Below, in pieces: positions 1 to 11,772 of a stretch of DNA of 64,000 nt (within the stretch, counting starts at the first letter, position 1; every line of letters begins with the position of its first letter). The notes below the pieces were generated by a model, which did not search any database, was not told where the DNA came from, and saw nothing but the letters and a program-made list of their open reading frames with translations. The stretch is from Enterobacter cloacae (GTDB lineage Bacteria > Pseudomonadota > Gammaproteobacteria > Enterobacterales > Enterobacteriaceae). Made by a program: the position numbers and the translations under genes. The stretch is from the NCBI GenBank assembly GCA_014169315.1, contig AP022133.1, positions 3,968,001-4,032,000 on the forward strand, given 5' to 3'.

Positions 1-21
1 GGGCATGGTGCCTGACTTACG

Positions 22-2316
22 TCAGATCGACTGGGTAAACGTCCTCGAAATCACGTCCTGCTGCTGCTCGCACGTTAGCGCATTAAACCGTACCGCATAC
101 CCTGAAACGCGAATGGTCAGGTTCGGATAATTTTCAGGATGTTCAATGGCATCCAGCAGCATTTCCCGGTTCATGACGTTGACGTTCAGGTGCTGCCCAC
201 CCTCGATGGCGGCTTCATGGTGGAAGTAACCGTCCAGCAGCCCCACCAGGTTGGCTTTACGTACCATCTCATCTTTACCCAGCGCCTGCGGCACAATCGA
301 GAAGGTATAGGAGATACCGTCTTTCGCGTAGGTGAACGGCAGCTTAGCGACCGAGGTTAACGAGGCCACTGCCCCTTTCCTGTCACGCCCGTGCATCGGG
401 TTTGCCCCCGGCGCGAACGGTGTGCCGCCCCGACGTCCATCCGGTGTGTTCCCGGTCTTCTGACCGTAGACCACGTTCGAGGTGATGGTCAGGATCGACT
501 GGGTCGGCACTGCGTTACGGTAGGTTGGCAGCGCCTGAATTTTCTTCATAAAGCGCTCTACCAGGTCACAGGCAATGCTGTCCACGCGGTCATCGTTGTT
601 ACCGTACTGCGGGTAGTCTCCTTCAATCACGAAATCGACCGCCAGACCGGTATGGTCACGCACCGGCTTCACCGTCGCATATTTAATGGCCGACAGCGAA
701 TCTGCCGCCACTGACAGCCCGGCGATACCGCAGGCCATCGTGCGGTAAACGTCCCGGTCGTGCAGCGCCATTAATGAAGCTTCGTAGCTGTATTTATCAT
801 GCATATAGTGAATGAGATTCAGCGCGCTGATGTACTGCACCGCCAGCCAGTCCATAAAGTGATCGAGACTTGCCATCACAGTGTCGTAATCCAGCACATC
901 GTCCATCAACGGCTCGGTTTTCGGCCCGACCTGGATCTTCAGCTTCTCATCCACCCCGCCGTTAATCGCGTACAGCAGCGTTTTCGCGAGGTTGGCTCGC
1001 GCACCAAAGAACTGCATTTGCTTGCCGATCACCATCGGGCTGACGCAGCAGGCAATGGCATAGTCATCGCTGTTGAAATCCACACGCATCAGATCGTCGT
1101 TCTCATACTGCAGAGACGAGGTCACGATAGACATCTGTGCAGCATATTTTTTGAAGGCGATAGGCAGTTGTTCGGACCAGAGGATCGTCAGGTTGGGCTC
1201 CGGTGCAGGCCCCATCGTGTGTAACGTATGCAGATAACGGAAACTGTTCTTCGTCACCAGCGTGCGGCCATCCAGCCCCATACCGCCAATCACTTCCGTT
1301 GCCCAGATCGGATCGCCGGAGAAGAGCGTGTCGAACTCCGGCGTACGCAGGAAGCGCACCATGCGGATCTTCATAATGAAGTGGTCGATCAGTTCCTGCG
1401 CCTGTGCCTCATTCAGGCGTCCGGCCTGCATATCACGTTCAATGTAGATATCAAGGAAGGAGGCAGTACGCCCCAGTGACATCGCCCCGCCGTTTTGTGA
1501 TTTCACGGCAGCAAGGTAGGCAAAGTAAACCCACTGCACCGCCTCCTGGGCGTTCATTGCCGGGCGTGAAATATCAAAGCCATAGTTCGATGCCATCTGC
1601 TGGATCTGCAGCAGCGCACGCTTATGTTCCGCCAGCTCTTCGCGCAGGCGGATCGTGGCTTCCAGATCCTCACCACGCTCCAGCTTCGGCTGAAGATCGG
1701 CAAACTGAAGTTCACGCTCGCGTACCAGATAGCTGATGCCATACAACGCCACGCGGCGGTAATCACCGATGATACGCCCTCGTCCGTAGCCGTCCGGCAA
1801 GCCGGTCAATATGCCCGATTTACGACAGCGCATCATCTCCGGTGAGTAGACGTCAAACACGCCCTGGTTGTGGGTTTTACGCAGGTCAGTGAACAGGTAT
1901 TCAAACTGCGGATCCATCTCACGGCCATAGGCTTCGAAGGAGCTGCGGATCATGTTGATCCCACCGTACGGATGCAGGGCACGCTTGAGCGGTTTATCGG
2001 TTTGCAGGCCGACGATCGTCTCCAGCCCTTCGTCGATATACCCGGGCCCGTGGGCAGTAATGGTGGTGGCAACGTTCGTGTCAAAATCCACCGGGGCGTG
2101 GGTGGCATTCTCCTGGCGAATGCCAACCATCACCTTTTGCCACAGCGCCGTCGTTGCAGGCGTCGCCTGCGCGAGGAAAGCTTCATCGCCTTCATAAGGG
2201 GTGTAGTTACGCTGAATAAAATCGCGCACGTTAACGGCGTCTTTCCATTCTTCACCGCGAAACCCGGCCCATGCGTCGCGATAAGGCGCGACGCCTGTAT
2301 CAATAGTTACTTTCAT
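22..2316 (-). CDS. tdcE: 2-ketobutyrate formate-lyase / pyruvate formate-lyase TdcE
   Basis: Glycyl-radical enzyme of 764 residues, the same length as E. coli TdcE. It cleaves 2-ketobutyrate (and pyruvate) with CoA to propionyl-CoA (acetyl-CoA) and formate in anaerobic cytoplasm. The adjacent catalytic cysteines are visible at C423-C424 (motif ACCVSP) and the radical glycine at G739 in VSGYAVRFN; both are offset by five from PflB, as expected. It is the last tdc gene in the window and starts 15 bp after tdcD. The activating enzyme PflA is encoded elsewhere. E. coli has tdcF and tdcG next; only 21 bp remain here, so their presence cannot be judged. PflB itself is an alternative, but the tdc context and the sequence fit TdcE. 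Confidence 0.97.
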   Translation of the reverse strand: MKVTIDTGVAPYRDAWAGFRGEEWKDAVNVRDFIQRNYTPYEGDEAFLAQATPATTALWQKVMVGIRQENATHAPVDFDTNVATTITAHGPGYIDEGLETIVGLQTDKPLKRALHPYGGINMIRSSFEAYGREMDPQFEYLFTDLRKTHNQGVFDVYSPEMMRCRKSGILTGLPDGYGRGRIIGDYRRVALYGISYLVRERELQFADLQPKLERGEDLEATIRLREELAEHKRALLQIQQMASNYGFDISRPAMNAQEAVQWVYFAYLAAVKSQNGGAMSLGRTASFLDIYIERDMQAGRLNEAQAQELIDHFIMKIRMVRFLRTPEFDTLFSGDPIWATEVIGGMGLDGRTLVTKNSFRYLHTLHTMGPAPEPNLTILWSEQLPIAFKKYAAQMSIVTSSLQYENDDLMRVDFNSDDYAIACCVSPMVIGKQMQFFGARANLAKTLLYAINGGVDEKLKIQVGPKTEPLMDDVLDYDTVMASLDHFMDWLAVQYISALNLIHYMHDKYSYEASLMALHDRDVYRTMACGIAGLSVAADSLSAIKYATVKPVRDHTGLAVDFVIEGDYPQYGNNDDRVDSIACDLVERFMKKIQALPTYRNAVPTQSILTITSNVVYGQKTGNTPDGRRGGTPFAPGANPMHGRDRKGAVASLTSVAKLPFTYAKDGISYTFSIVPQALGKDEMVRKANLVGLLDGYFHHEAAIEGGQHLNVNVMNREMLLDAIEHPENYPNLTIRVSGYAVRFNALTCEQQQDVISRTFTQSI

Positions 2317-2331
2317 GACATTCTCGCTTTA

Positions 2332-3540
2332 TCAGGCGTAAGCCGCAGCCGGTGTGACCTTCCCAAGACGGAGGGCGTCCAGTGCGATCATTTTTTCTTC
2401 GTTGGTTGGGATCACCGCGCAGGCCACGCGGGACGAATCGGTGGTAATCACGCGCTCACCCGCGCTGCCTGGCAGAGCGTTTTTGGCTTCATCCACGGTG
2501 ATACCAAAGACCTTCAGGTGCTCAGCCACTAACCCGCGAATAAGTTTTGAGTTCTCACCAATGCCGCCAGTAAATACCACACCATCCAGACGGTGCAGCG
2601 ATGCCGCGTGACCAGCAATATGCCGCGCAATACGGTGCACAAAGGTGCGGATTGCGAGCTGCGCGCGCTGATGACCTTCATGCCAGGCTTTTTCCAGGGT
2701 TCGTAAATCAGAGGAAAGCCCGGAGATCCCAAGCAGGCCAGACTCTTTGTTGACCACGCGTTCCAGATCCTCGAACGACTGGCCGGTCTGCTGAGCAATC
2801 CACGCCATCGCACCAAAATCCACATCGCCACAACGCGTGCCCATCACCAGTCCTTCCAGCGGCGTCATCCCCATTGAGGTATCCACGCTTTCGCCGTTGC
2901 GCACCGCGCAGATGGACGCCCCGTTGCCGAGGTGAGCAATCACCAGCCCGCTGTCCTCAGGCGAAAGCCCAAGCAACGAATGTGCCTGCCCGGAAACGTA
3001 GCGGTGAGACGTGCCGTGGAAACCGTAGCGACGCACGCCAAGCTCTTCAAAATAGCGGTACGGCAACCCGTACAGCCAGGCATGCGGCGGCAGCGTCTGG
3101 TGGAAGCTGGTGTCAAACACCGCCACCTGCTGAATGCCCGGGAACAGGCGCTCTGCGGCTTCCACACCGCTTAGGTTGGCGTAGTTGTGCAATGGAGCCA
3201 GTGGGGAAACCTGGCGGATCTGTTCGATAACCTGTTCAGTGATAAGGGTCGACTCGCTGAAAAGTTCGCCTCCGTGGGCAATGCGGTGGCCAATTAAGGC
3301 CACGCTGCTCATCAGGTCGCGTTTCTCCAGCTCCAGGGCGATGGCAGCCAGCGCCCCTTCGTAGTCATGGTGAGCCAGCGTGACTGGCTCACCCCCATTC
3401 ACGGAAATAAAGGCTTTTTCAGTGTTGATACCGTCTGCAATCCCCGTCATCAGGGCATCACAGTTGCTGGCATCGAGTACCGAAAACTTAACAGAGGACG
3501 ATCCACAGTTAATAACCAGTACAACCGGAAACTCAATCAT
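2332..3540 (-). CDS. tdcD: Propionate kinase TdcD
   Basis: Acetokinase-family enzyme of 402 residues that converts propionyl phosphate plus ADP to propionate and ATP, the energy-yielding last step of anaerobic threonine breakdown. The N-terminal ASKHA phosphate-binding motif NCGSSS lies at residues 11-16; [14 protein letters not shown] and FTGGIGENS follow in the usual family order. The start ATG matches the E. coli protein start ([13 protein letters not shown]). The gene sits 30 bp downstream of tdcC and 15 bp upstream of tdcE, so it is transcribed with the operon. The phosphotransacetylase that links TdcE to TdcD is not in this window. Acetate kinase AckA is the nearest paralogue, excluded by context. 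Confidence 0.97.
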   Translation of the reverse strand: MIEFPVVLVINCGSSSVKFSVLDASNCDALMTGIADGINTEKAFISVNGGEPVTLAHHDYEGALAAIALELEKRDLMSSVALIGHRIAHGGELFSESTLITEQVIEQIRQVSPLAPLHNYANLSGVEAAERLFPGIQQVAVFDTSFHQTLPPHAWLYGLPYRYFEELGVRRYGFHGTSHRYVSGQAHSLLGLSPEDSGLVIAHLGNGASICAVRNGESVDTSMGMTPLEGLVMGTRCGDVDFGAMAWIAQQTGQSFEDLERVVNKESGLLGISGLSSDLRTLEKAWHEGHQRAQLAIRTFVHRIARHIAGHAASLHRLDGVVFTGGIGENSKLIRGLVAEHLKVFGITVDEAKNALPGSAGERVITTDSSRVACAVIPTNEEKMIALDALRLGKVTPAAAYA

Positions 3541-3570
3541 GGTGTTACTCCGCTCTTCCTGAGCAATGAT

Positions 3571-4905
<1,335 letters not shown>

Positions 4906-4911
4906 TCATCC

Positions 4912-5901
4912 TTATGCGTCAACGAAGCCAGTGATTTGGGAAACACGGGAGAGATCGATATTGCCGCCGGAAATAATGCTGACGGTTTTACGCCCCTGAA
5001 TATAGTGGTCGAGCTTGCCGCTTAATAACGCGGCACAGGCCAGCGCACCAGCACCTTCCGTCACCACTTTATTTCGCTGAATGAGGGCAATCATGCTGTT
5101 GCGAATATCGTCTTCGCTGACCAGCACAATGTCATCGACCAATTCACGAACAATTTCGAAGGTTAAATTACCCGGGCGAGAAACATCGCAACCGTCTGCT
5201 AATGTTCCCGTCACACGGTGGGTCATGATTTCCCCGGCATAATACGATGCCGCCATGCCGTGAACGTTTTCAGACTGCACGCCGATAATATTGATGGTTG
5301 GGTTAATGGATTTAATGGCTGTCGCAATCCCGGCAATTAAACCGCCACCACCGATGGGCACAATCACGTTATCAACGTCGTACAAGTCTTCGAGAATTTC
5401 CAGACCGATAGTGCCCTGGCCAGCAATCACTTTAGGATCATCATAGGGTGGAATAAAAATGCGACCTTCCATCTCAACGATTTCGCTCACTTTAGCGATG
5501 GTGTCATTGAAGTTCTCGCCGTGTAACACTACTTCTGCCGAGTAGTCACGGGTTGCCGCGACTTTGGATTTCGGCGCACCCATCGGCATCACTACTTTGC
5601 CGTCGATACCCAACATCGCGCAGGAGAGCGACACGCCCTGTGCGTGGTTCCCGGCCGAGCAGGCCACCACACCTTTGCGTTTTTCAGCATCGGTCAGCGA
5701 GCTTAATTTATTAAACGCACCGCGTATTTTAAAAGAGCCGGTACGCTGCATATTTTCAAATTTCAGGAATATCTCACCCTTACAACGCTCGCTGAGATAA
5801 TTTGAACGCGGCATACCTGTTTTATATATTTTTCCCGCCAGTCGTTTTCTGGCATCCTGAATATCTTCAATTGTCACCGGGAGATCGTAGGTAATGTGCA
5901 T
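4912..5901 (-). CDS. tdcB: Catabolic (biodegradative) threonine dehydratase TdcB
   Basis: PLP-dependent fold-type II enzyme of 329 residues that deaminates L-threonine to 2-ketobutyrate (and serine to pyruvate). The Schiff-base lysine is K58 in GSFKIRGA, and the glycine-rich phosphate-binding loop is PIGGGGL. There is no C-terminal ACT regulatory domain, which separates the AMP-activated catabolic enzyme from the isoleucine-inhibited biosynthetic IlvA of about 514 residues. It is the first enzyme gene of the operon, 116 bp downstream of tdcA, and ends 9 bp before tdcC. Confidence 0.97.
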   Translation of the reverse strand: MHITYDLPVTIEDIQDARKRLAGKIYKTGMPRSNYLSERCKGEIFLKFENMQRTGSFKIRGAFNKLSSLTDAEKRKGVVACSAGNHAQGVSLSCAMLGIDGKVVMPMGAPKSKVAATRDYSAEVVLHGENFNDTIAKVSEIVEMEGRIFIPPYDDPKVIAGQGTIGLEILEDLYDVDNVIVPIGGGGLIAGIATAIKSINPTINIIGVQSENVHGMAASYYAGEIMTHRVTGTLADGCDVSRPGNLTFEIVRELVDDIVLVSEDDIRNSMIALIQRNKVVTEGAGALACAALLSGKLDHYIQGRKTVSIISGGNIDLSRVSQITGFVDA

Positions 5902-6017
5902 AATATCCTCGTTATAATAATTCGTTTTCTTCAGGCAAAGTCAGGGTATCAGAGCATCAGTAAAATAAGCTCTGGGTGTTTTTTAAGAGATTTAACGTCA
6001 ATCAGATAATTAATTAA

Positions 6018-6938
6018 TCATCGTCGTCTTTCACTGTCGAGTGACGAATATTGTTTTGCCAGTTCAACTAATACTGACGCCGATTTTTTAATACGATAAT
6101 TTTTTGACCACACCGCGGCATACCGCGCTACGGGTAATTCATCTTCAACTGGCAGGACAATAAACTGGTCAGAACCGAACGGTGCAATCATGTCGCGCGG
6201 AATGACCGTCAGGTAATCGGCATTCAGGACAAGGTTATAAATGGTGACGACGGAATCGGTCTGGACGATATTTTCAATGCTGATGTGGTTGTCTTGCAGG
6301 GTGGTCAGAAGTTCTTTGTAGTAGCCCATATCGGTTTGCGGCATCACCCACTGTTCATGCGTGAGCGATGCCAATGTAGTCGATCCGGTACACGTTCGTG
6401 ATTTGCTTGCCACCAGTACAAACTCGGATTCAAACAGTGGCTCAACGTGGAGATCCTGCAGCAGCATTTCATCGCTCAGCGTGCCAATGGCGAAATCCAG
6501 TCGACCATCACGAATGGCGGGCAGGAAAGAAGAGAGCTGCGCTTCATACATGGAAACTCGTGCTTTTGGGAACACTTCCTTGAATTTTTTGATCATTTCT
6601 GACAGGAAAGTGAAGCCAATCAGCGACGGATAGCCAAAGGAGACATCCATGACGGTGCTGAAACTGAGGCTGTTAATTTCGCTCACCATGTTTTTCATTT
6701 CACGGGTGATCGACTCAGAGTATGACAGCAGAACCTGGCCTGCCGCGGTCAGTTTTACGCCGGTGTTTTTCCGCACCATGACTTCAACGCCGAAGTAGGA
6801 TTCGATATCGCTGATAATTTTGCTGACCGCGGGTTGCGTCAACCCCAGTTGTCTTGCAGCAGAACCTATGGAGCCACTTTTAATGACTTCCTGAAATACA
6901 ACAAGGTGCTGTGTTTTCGGTAGAATAATAGTGTTCAT
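6018..6938 (-). CDS. tdcA: LysR-family activator TdcA of the tdc operon
   Basis: LysR-type transcriptional activator, 306 residues from the chosen ATG. The winged HTH occupies about residues 10-65 (GSIGSAARQLGLTQPAVSK) and the LysR substrate-binding domain the rest. An ATG 45 bp further upstream is in frame, but the downstream start gives MNTIILPKTQHL, which matches the E. coli N terminus (MSTILLPKTQHL), so it is preferred; the Shine-Dalgarno is weak at both. tdcA is the promoter-proximal gene of the operon. In E. coli the promoter also needs CRP and IHF, is modulated by FNR, and is helped by TdcR. Confidence 0.95.
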   Translation of the reverse strand: MNTIILPKTQHLVVFQEVIKSGSIGSAARQLGLTQPAVSKIISDIESYFGVEVMVRKNTGVKLTAAGQVLLSYSESITREMKNMVSEINSLSFSTVMDVSFGYPSLIGFTFLSEMIKKFKEVFPKARVSMYEAQLSSFLPAIRDGRLDFAIGTLSDEMLLQDLHVEPLFESEFVLVASKSRTCTGSTTLASLTHEQWVMPQTDMGYYKELLTTLQDNHISIENIVQTDSVVTIYNLVLNADYLTVIPRDMIAPFGSDQFIVLPVEDELPVARYAAVWSKNYRIKKSASVLVELAKQYSSLDSERRR

Positions 6939-7302
6939 AATATTCTGCGTATATTTCCCTATGACGGGGTGGATTCTACTCAATATTGTTTCTGGGGGTA
7001 TGTGCTGTTACTCACAATTTGCCTTTTCGCATCATTACACACCGTCAAAAAACACAATAAAAAACATAAAAATCAACAACATAAACATCATTAAATACAT
7101 TGTTTGGATGATATTTATCAACAAAAATAGCAGTAATAAATTTATTTTATGGCGATAACCACGATGAATCTTTCACACTTTAAAATATCAATTAAGACTA
7201 TCTTTCAGGCAATTAAAGGCTAATAAACAATCACCGCGCAATTAAAATAATCTTATGTTTTATCAAATAAATTGACAACGCGTTTACTGACCGGGTCTAA
7301 AT

Positions 7303-7318
7303 AGTGGGATACATCACA
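7303..7318. promoter_or_regulatory. Candidate CRP site in the tdc promoter region
   Basis: The sequence AGTGG-N6-TCACA matches 8 of the 10 core CRP positions (TGTGA-N6-TCACA) and has an A/T flank on the left. It lies about 365 bp upstream of the tdcA start. CRP control of tdc is established in E. coli; using this particular site is inference, and the 7447-7462 site competes with it. Confidence 0.35.
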
Positions 7319-7446
7319 CATTCATTGGGAAAATGTTTTTGGATTCAATATATGTTTATCAAATAAGATAAAATCAGACATCATTAGAGCAACATTATTA
7401 ACAAATAAAAAACACTGGAAAATAACCATTTTTCAGTGCGAAATTT

Positions 7447-7462
7447 TGTGATTACGATCACC
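7447..7462. promoter_or_regulatory. Candidate CRP site upstream of tdcA
   Basis: TGTGA-TTACGA-TCACC matches 9 of the 10 CRP core bases with the right N6 spacing and a T-rich left flank. It is more than 500 bp from the tdcA start codon, so it would serve either a long tdcA leader or another transcript. Sequence match only. Confidence 0.4.
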
Positions 7463-7550
7463 AGTGGATGATGAATAAAATCCATCGCGGTAAAAATAGT
7501 GAAATGTGCTTAGTGTCGCAAAATTGAGAATTGATGTCGTTTGCAAACAT

Positions 7551-7580
7551 TGCCGGGGGGCGCTTCGCTTACGCAACCTA
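7551..7580. repeat. Degenerate REP element
   Basis: The segment TGCCGG...GGCGCTTCGCTTACG...CCTACA resembles the enterobacterial REP palindrome (GCCGGGTGGCGCTTCGCTTACCCGGCCTACA type), but part of the right arm is lost. It sits just beyond the rnpB terminator, a common REP location after a transcript end. Confidence 0.5.
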
Positions 7581-7593
7581 CAAAAAACCAAAA

Positions 7594-7617
7594 GCAAAAA
7601 CCCCGCCGAAGCGGGGT
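7594..7617 (-). terminator. rnpB rho-independent terminator
   Basis: Read on the minus strand, a GC-rich hairpin ACCCCGC-TTCG-GCGGGGT is followed by a run of T. It starts about 10 bp after the mature 3' end of rnpB and would end its precursor. Confidence 0.85.
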
Positions 7618-7626
7618 TCTTTAAGA

Positions 7627-8004
<378 letters not shown>

Positions 8005-8011
8005 GGCGCGA

Positions 8012-8040
8012 AGTATAGAGGGTTTAGCCGCCGCTGTCAC
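8012..8040 (-). promoter_or_regulatory. rnpB sigma-70 promoter
   Basis: On the minus strand, -35 GTGACA (8035-8040) and -10 TATACT (8012-8017) are 17 bp apart, and the mature RNA starts 8 bp downstream of the -10 box. This is the arrangement of the strong E. coli rnpB promoter. Confidence 0.85.
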
Positions 8041-8131
8041 CTTTGCGTGTATATCCCTGTCTTCACTATCGTCTGAGCGCCACTGATGGCAGGAAGACTT
8101 TCTTTACCAGATTCCTGGGGCGAGCCAAAAA

Positions 8132-8941
8132 TCATCCCTTCACCAGCACCACCTCAACGCCACTTTTCCGCAATCCTTCCAGGCTCTCCGCCGGGATCCC
8201 TTCATCGACAATAATCATATCAATCCGTTGCGTATCAATAATCTTATGCAGACTGGAGCGGTTAAATTTGCTGGAATCGGTCACGACGATGATCCGCTCT
8301 GCTACCTCGCACATCTTGCGATTCAGCCGGGCTTCATCCTCATTGTGTGTGCTCACACCACGATCGAGATCGATGGCGTCGACACCCAGGAACAGCAGGT
8401 CAAAGTGGTAATTCTGTAATGACTGCTCGGCCTGATCGCCATAGAAAGATTGCGACTGGCGGCGCAAATGCCCGCCGGTCATCAGCAACTCAACCCCTTC
8501 CGCTTCCAGCAAGGCGTTCGCCACGTTCATCCCGTTGGTCATGGCAATCACATCCGTATGCTGACGAAGCATACGGGCGATTTCAAACGTCGTGGTGCCG
8601 GAGTCCAGAATGATGCGATGCCCAGGCTTCACCAGCCCGGCAGCCACCTGCGCGATGCTGCGCTTTACCGCCGTATTCAGCGAGCTTTTGTCTTCCACGG
8701 AAGGCTCCGCACCTGGCACATTGCCTTCACAAATCAGCGCGCCACCATAAGCGCGTACGGCAATGCCTTGTTTCTCAAGAAACGCCAGGTCATTGCGGAT
8801 CGTCACCGTCGACACGCCGTATAAATGCGAAAGATCGTTAACCTGTACACTTCCCTGCGCCCGCAACCGCTGAATGATTTGTTCTCGCCTTTCACTGGTG
8901 CCGACGATGCGCTTTTCTGCGGAAGAATCGGTGCTGCTCAT
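8132..8941 (-). CDS. agaR: DeoR-family repressor AgaR of the aga regulon
   Basis: DeoR/GlpR-type repressor of 269 residues. An N-terminal HTH at about residues 18-70 contains [19 protein letters not shown], and the C-terminal DeoR sensor domain shows the phospho-sugar pocket motif [11 protein letters not shown]. It is divergent from kbaZ across a 250-bp control region carrying AgaR-type operators, some near its own start, so autoregulation is likely. In E. coli AgaR represses the promoters before agaR, kbaZ and agaS. The start ATG has GGAACTCC just upstream and fits the family length. Confidence 0.95.
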   Translation of the reverse strand: MSSTDSSAEKRIVGTSERREQIIQRLRAQGSVQVNDLSHLYGVSTVTIRNDLAFLEKQGIAVRAYGGALICEGNVPGAEPSVEDKSSLNTAVKRSIAQVAAGLVKPGHRIILDSGTTTFEIARMLRQHTDVIAMTNGMNVANALLEAEGVELLMTGGHLRRQSQSFYGDQAEQSLQNYHFDLLFLGVDAIDLDRGVSTHNEDEARLNRKMCEVAERIIVVTDSSKFNRSSLHKIIDTQRIDMIIVDEGIPAESLEGLRKSGVEVVLVKG

Positions 8942-8959
8942 AGGAGTTCCTTAATCAAT

Positions 8960-8983
8960 AAACTTTCGTTTCATTTCGTTTTA
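8960..8983. promoter_or_regulatory. AgaR operator near the agaR start
   Basis: The plus strand carries TTTCGTTTCATTTCGTTTT with the preceding AAAC. This fits the published AgaR consensus (TTTCRTTTYRTTTYNYTT core) at almost every position. It sits about 20 bp upstream of the agaR start codon and suggests autorepression. Confidence 0.75.
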
Positions 8984-9099
8984 CTTATTAAGGCCTTTCT
9001 TTTACGGGAATGCAAGCCCTGTCAGGCCATCATAAGCCGCTTCTCCCGGCGCTGAAACCTTTCATTATGTTTCTTTTGTGAAACAGATCGGAAAACTAT

Positions 9100-9123
9100 T
9101 ATCTTTCGTTTTATTTTTACAAC
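9100..9123. promoter_or_regulatory. AgaR operator, kbaZ promoter region (distal)
   Basis: The segment has the TATC-TTTCGTTTTATTTTTAC pattern on the plus strand and matches the AgaR core TTTCRTTTYRTTT. It lies about 80 bp upstream of the kbaZ start, with its partner at 9138-9161 in inverted orientation. Confidence 0.7.
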
Positions 9124-9137
9124 ACCATAATGCAGTA

Positions 9138-9161
9138 TCAAATGAAACAAAACGAAAGATG
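9138..9161. promoter_or_regulatory. AgaR operator, kbaZ promoter region (proximal, inverted)
   Basis: On the minus strand this reads CATC-TTTCGTTTTGTTTCATTTG and matches the AgaR core in inverted orientation. It is about 35 bp from the kbaZ GTG start, well placed to block RNA polymerase. Confidence 0.7.
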
Positions 9162-9192
9162 AATACCATCACCATCCGAAATGGAGAGGAAA

Positions 9193-10488
9193 GTGAAACA
9201 TCTGACAGAAATGGTGGAACAACATAAACGGGGGAATTCAAACGGGATTTATGCCGTCTGTTCCGCACATCCGTTGGTACTTGAAGCTGCAATTCGTTAC
9301 GCCCATTCGCATCATACGCCGCTGTTGATTGAAGCCACCTCTAACCAGGTGGATCAGTTCGGGGGTTATACCGGCATGACACCCGCCGATTTCCATGGGT
9401 TTGTCTGCCAGCTGGCGGAGTCACTCGGTTTCCCGACATCACAGCTGATCTTCGGCGGGGATCATCTTGGCCCAAACCGCTGGCAAAACCTGCCTGCGCT
9501 TCAGGCGATGGCGAATGCCGACGATCTGATCAAAAGCTATGTCGCAGCCGGATTCAAAAAGATCCACCTCGACTGCAGCATGTCCTGTGAGGACGATCCG
9601 GTTCCCTTAACCGACGCTATCGTCGCCGAACGCGCAGCACGTCTGGCAAAAATTGCCGAAGCAACCTGCCGCGAACAGTTTGGTGTCTCTGACCTGGTCT
9701 ATGTTATCGGCACTGAGGTTCCTGTGCCGGGCGGCGCACATGAGACGCTGACCGAACTCGACGTCACCACACCTGAAGCTGCGCGTGCCACACTTGAGGC
9801 GCACCGCCACGCGTTTGAAAAGGAAGGCTTAAACGACATCTGGCCGCGCATTATTGGCCTGGTGGTTCAGCCCGGCGTAGAGTTCGACCACGCACACATC
9901 TGCGACTATCAGCCACACAAAGCCGTTGCGCTGAGTGACATGGTTGAAGCATACGACACGCTGGTGTTTGAAGCGCACTCCACCGATTACCAGACGCCGC
10001 AGGCGTTGCGCCAACTGGTGAAAGATCACTTTGCGATCCTGAAAGTTGGCCCGGCGCTCACCTTCGCCCTGCGCGAAGCGCTGTTCTCTCTGGCTGCTAT
10101 TGAAGAGGAACTGTTGCCGGCTAAAGCCAGCTCTGGCCTGCGTCACGTGCTGGAAAACGTGATGCTCGATCGCCCGGAATACTGGCAGAGCCACTATCAC
10201 GGTGACGGTAATGCGCGACGCCTGGCGCGTGGCTATAGCTACTCTGACCGCGTGCGTTATTACTGGCCAGACAACCAGATTGACAATGCCTTCGAGCGAC
10301 TGGTGCGCAACCTGGCAGATGACCCTGTTCCGCTGCCGCTGATCAGCCAGTACCTCCCGCTGCAATACAGCAAAGTTCGCGAGGGTGCTCTCAAGTCAAC
10401 ACCGCGGGAACTCATCATCGACCACATTCAGGACATACTCCAGCAGTACCACACCGCCTGCGAAGGCGTAACGACTCAACACGTATAA
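9193..10488 (+). CDS. kbaZ: Tagatose-1,6-bisphosphate aldolase accessory subunit KbaZ
   Basis: Non-catalytic subunit (also called AgaZ, GatZ/KbaZ family) required for full activity and stability of the class II aldolase KbaY. The protein has 431 residues from the GTG start. I prefer GTG at 9193 over the in-frame ATG at 9181: it gives the conserved N terminus MKHLTEMV of the E. coli protein, and GGAGAGG at 9182-9188 provides a Shine-Dalgarno. Recognisable features are [27 protein letters not shown] and HLDCSMSC. It is the first gene of the repressible operon and ends 20 bp before agaV. Confidence 0.95.
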   Translation: MKHLTEMVEQHKRGNSNGIYAVCSAHPLVLEAAIRYAHSHHTPLLIEATSNQVDQFGGYTGMTPADFHGFVCQLAESLGFPTSQLIFGGDHLGPNRWQNLPALQAMANADDLIKSYVAAGFKKIHLDCSMSCEDDPVPLTDAIVAERAARLAKIAEATCREQFGVSDLVYVIGTEVPVPGGAHETLTELDVTTPEAARATLEAHRHAFEKEGLNDIWPRIIGLVVQPGVEFDHAHICDYQPHKAVALSDMVEAYDTLVFEAHSTDYQTPQALRQLVKDHFAILKVGPALTFALREALFSLAAIEEELLPAKASSGLRHVLENVMLDRPEYWQSHYHGDGNARRLARGYSYSDRVRYYWPDNQIDNAFERLVRNLADDPVPLPLISQYLPLQYSKVREGALKSTPRELIIDHIQDILQQYHTACEGVTTQHV

Positions 10489-10508
10489 TTAAAAAAGAGG
10501 AAAACGCT

Positions 10509-10982
10509 ATGCCAAACATTGTCTTATGCCGCATTGATGAACGTTTAATTCACGGTCAGGTAGGTGTGCAGTGGGTTGGATTCGCCGGGGCGAACCTGGT
10601 TCTGGTGGCGAATGACGAGGTTGCAGAAGATCCGGTTCAACAAAACCTGATGGAAATGGTGCTCGCGGAAGGGATCGCCGTGCGCTTCTGGTCGTTACAA
10701 AAAGTGATCGACAACATTCACCGCGCTGCCGATCGCCAGAAAATTCTGCTGGTCTGTAAATCGCCCACAGACTTTTTGACGCTGGTTGAGGGCGGTGTGC
10801 CCATCACCCGTATCAACGTAGGAAATATGCATTATGCCAACGGCAAACAACAAATTGCCAAAACGGTCTCTGTAGACGCGAACGATATCACTGCGTTCAA
10901 CGGCCTGAAAACCGCCGGGGTGGAATGCTTCGTTCAGGGCGTTCCGACAGAGGCTGCTTTGGATCTCTTTAAACTGCTCTGA
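10509..10982 (+). CDS. agaV: PTS N-acetylgalactosamine EIIB subunit AgaV
   Basis: Mannose-family (PTS EIIB, SorB type) phosphocarrier of 157 residues. The phosphorylated histidine is H15 in RIDERLIHGQVG. It accepts phosphate from the EIIA AgaF and passes it to the sugar entering through AgaW/AgaE. A strong Shine-Dalgarno (AAGAGGAAAA) precedes the ATG. It lies between kbaZ and agaW (10-bp gap), as in E. coli. Its paralogue agaB, at 16542, belongs to the second permease. Confidence 0.95.
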   Translation: MPNIVLCRIDERLIHGQVGVQWVGFAGANLVLVANDEVAEDPVQQNLMEMVLAEGIAVRFWSLQKVIDNIHRAADRQKILLVCKSPTDFLTLVEGGVPITRINVGNMHYANGKQQIAKTVSVDANDITAFNGLKTAGVECFVQGVPTEAALDLFKLL

Positions 10983-10992
10983 GGGATTCACA

Positions 10993-11772
10993 ATGGAAAT
11001 TAGTCTGTTGCAGGCCTTTGCGCTGGGCATTCTCGCCTTTATCGCCGGCCTGGATATGTTTAACGGCTTAACACATATGCACCGCCCGGTGGTACTTGGG
11101 CCACTGGTCGGCCTGATCCTGGGCGATCTGCACACCGGTATTCTGACTGGCGGTACGTTAGAACTGGTCTGGATGGGGCTGGCTCCTCTGGCTGGCGCGC
11201 AACCACCAAACGTAATTATCGGTACCATCGTGGGTACCGCGTTTGCCATCAGCACAGGAGTGAAGCCAGATGTTGCCGTTGGCGTCGCCGTTCCGTTTGC
11301 TGTTGCCGTTCAGATGGGGATCACTTTCCTGTTCTCGGTGATGTCCGGCGTGATGTCCCGCTGCGATCGTATGGCGGCCAATGCCGACACTCGCGGTATT
11401 GAACGGGTCAACTATCTGGCACTGCTGGCGCTCGGCGTCTTCTATTTCCTGTGCGCTTTCCTGCCGATCTACTTTGGTGCTGAACACGCGAAAACCGCCA
11501 TTGATGTTCTGCCGGAACGTCTGATTGACGGCCTCGGCGTCGCGGGCGGCATCATGCCAGCCATCGGCTTTGCTGTGTTGCTGAAGATCATGATGAAAAA
11601 CGTCTACATCCCGTACTTCATTATCGGTTTTGTGGCTGCAGCCTGGCTCAAACTTCCGGTGCTGGCCATTGCGGCGGCTGCCCTGGCGATGGCCCTGATC
11701 GACCTGCTGCGTAAATCTCCTGAACCGACGGCTCCTTCAGCCCAGAAAGAGGAATTCGAAGATGGCATCTAA
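10993..11772 (+). CDS. agaW: PTS N-acetylgalactosamine EIIC subunit AgaW
   Basis: Mannose-family EIIC (PTS-EIIC/SorC) integral membrane subunit of 259 residues with about seven to eight hydrophobic segments. The family signature VGLILGDLHTGILTGGTLELVWMGLAPLAG-type loop is visible near residues 40-70. It forms the sugar channel with the EIID AgaE. The reading frame is intact along its whole length, unlike E. coli K-12, where agaW is the truncated remnant of a deletion. Its 3' end overlaps agaE by 11 bp. Confidence 0.93.
   Translation: MEISLLQAFALGILAFIAGLDMFNGLTHMHRPVVLGPLVGLILGDLHTGILTGGTLELVWMGLAPLAGAQPPNVIIGTIVGTAFAISTGVKPDVAVGVAVPFAVAVQMGITFLFSVMSGVMSRCDRMAANADTRGIERVNYLALLALGVFYFLCAFLPIYFGAEHAKTAIDVLPERLIDGLGVAGGIMPAIGFAVLLKIMMKNVYIPYFIIGFVAAAWLKLPVLAIAAAALAMALIDLLRKSPEPTAPSAQKEEFEDGI

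Larger units (their letters stand above)
6939..7590. other. AT-rich tdc upstream region without a convincing gene
   Basis: This stretch of about 650 bp between tdcA and the rnpB terminator is distinctly AT-rich and holds runs of A and T typical of IHF- or H-NS-bound DNA. I find no ORF resembling E. coli TdcR, YhaB or YhaC. A 75-codon plus-strand frame (6931-7158) overlaps the tdcA start, has no family resemblance and has low-complexity N/I/K composition, so I do not call it. Two CRP-like sites and a degenerate REP element are listed separately. The tdc promoter must lie here, but I cannot fix its start point. Confidence 0.6.

Noticed and set aside
1..21. Bases before the tdcE stop codon as part of tdcF
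   Set aside because: Too short to support any gene; no start or frame can be judged.
6931..7158. 75-codon frame upstream of tdcA as a possible tdcR
   Set aside because: It overlaps the tdcA start, has A/T-driven N/I/K composition, no good ribosome-binding site, and no resemblance to TdcR that I can recognise.
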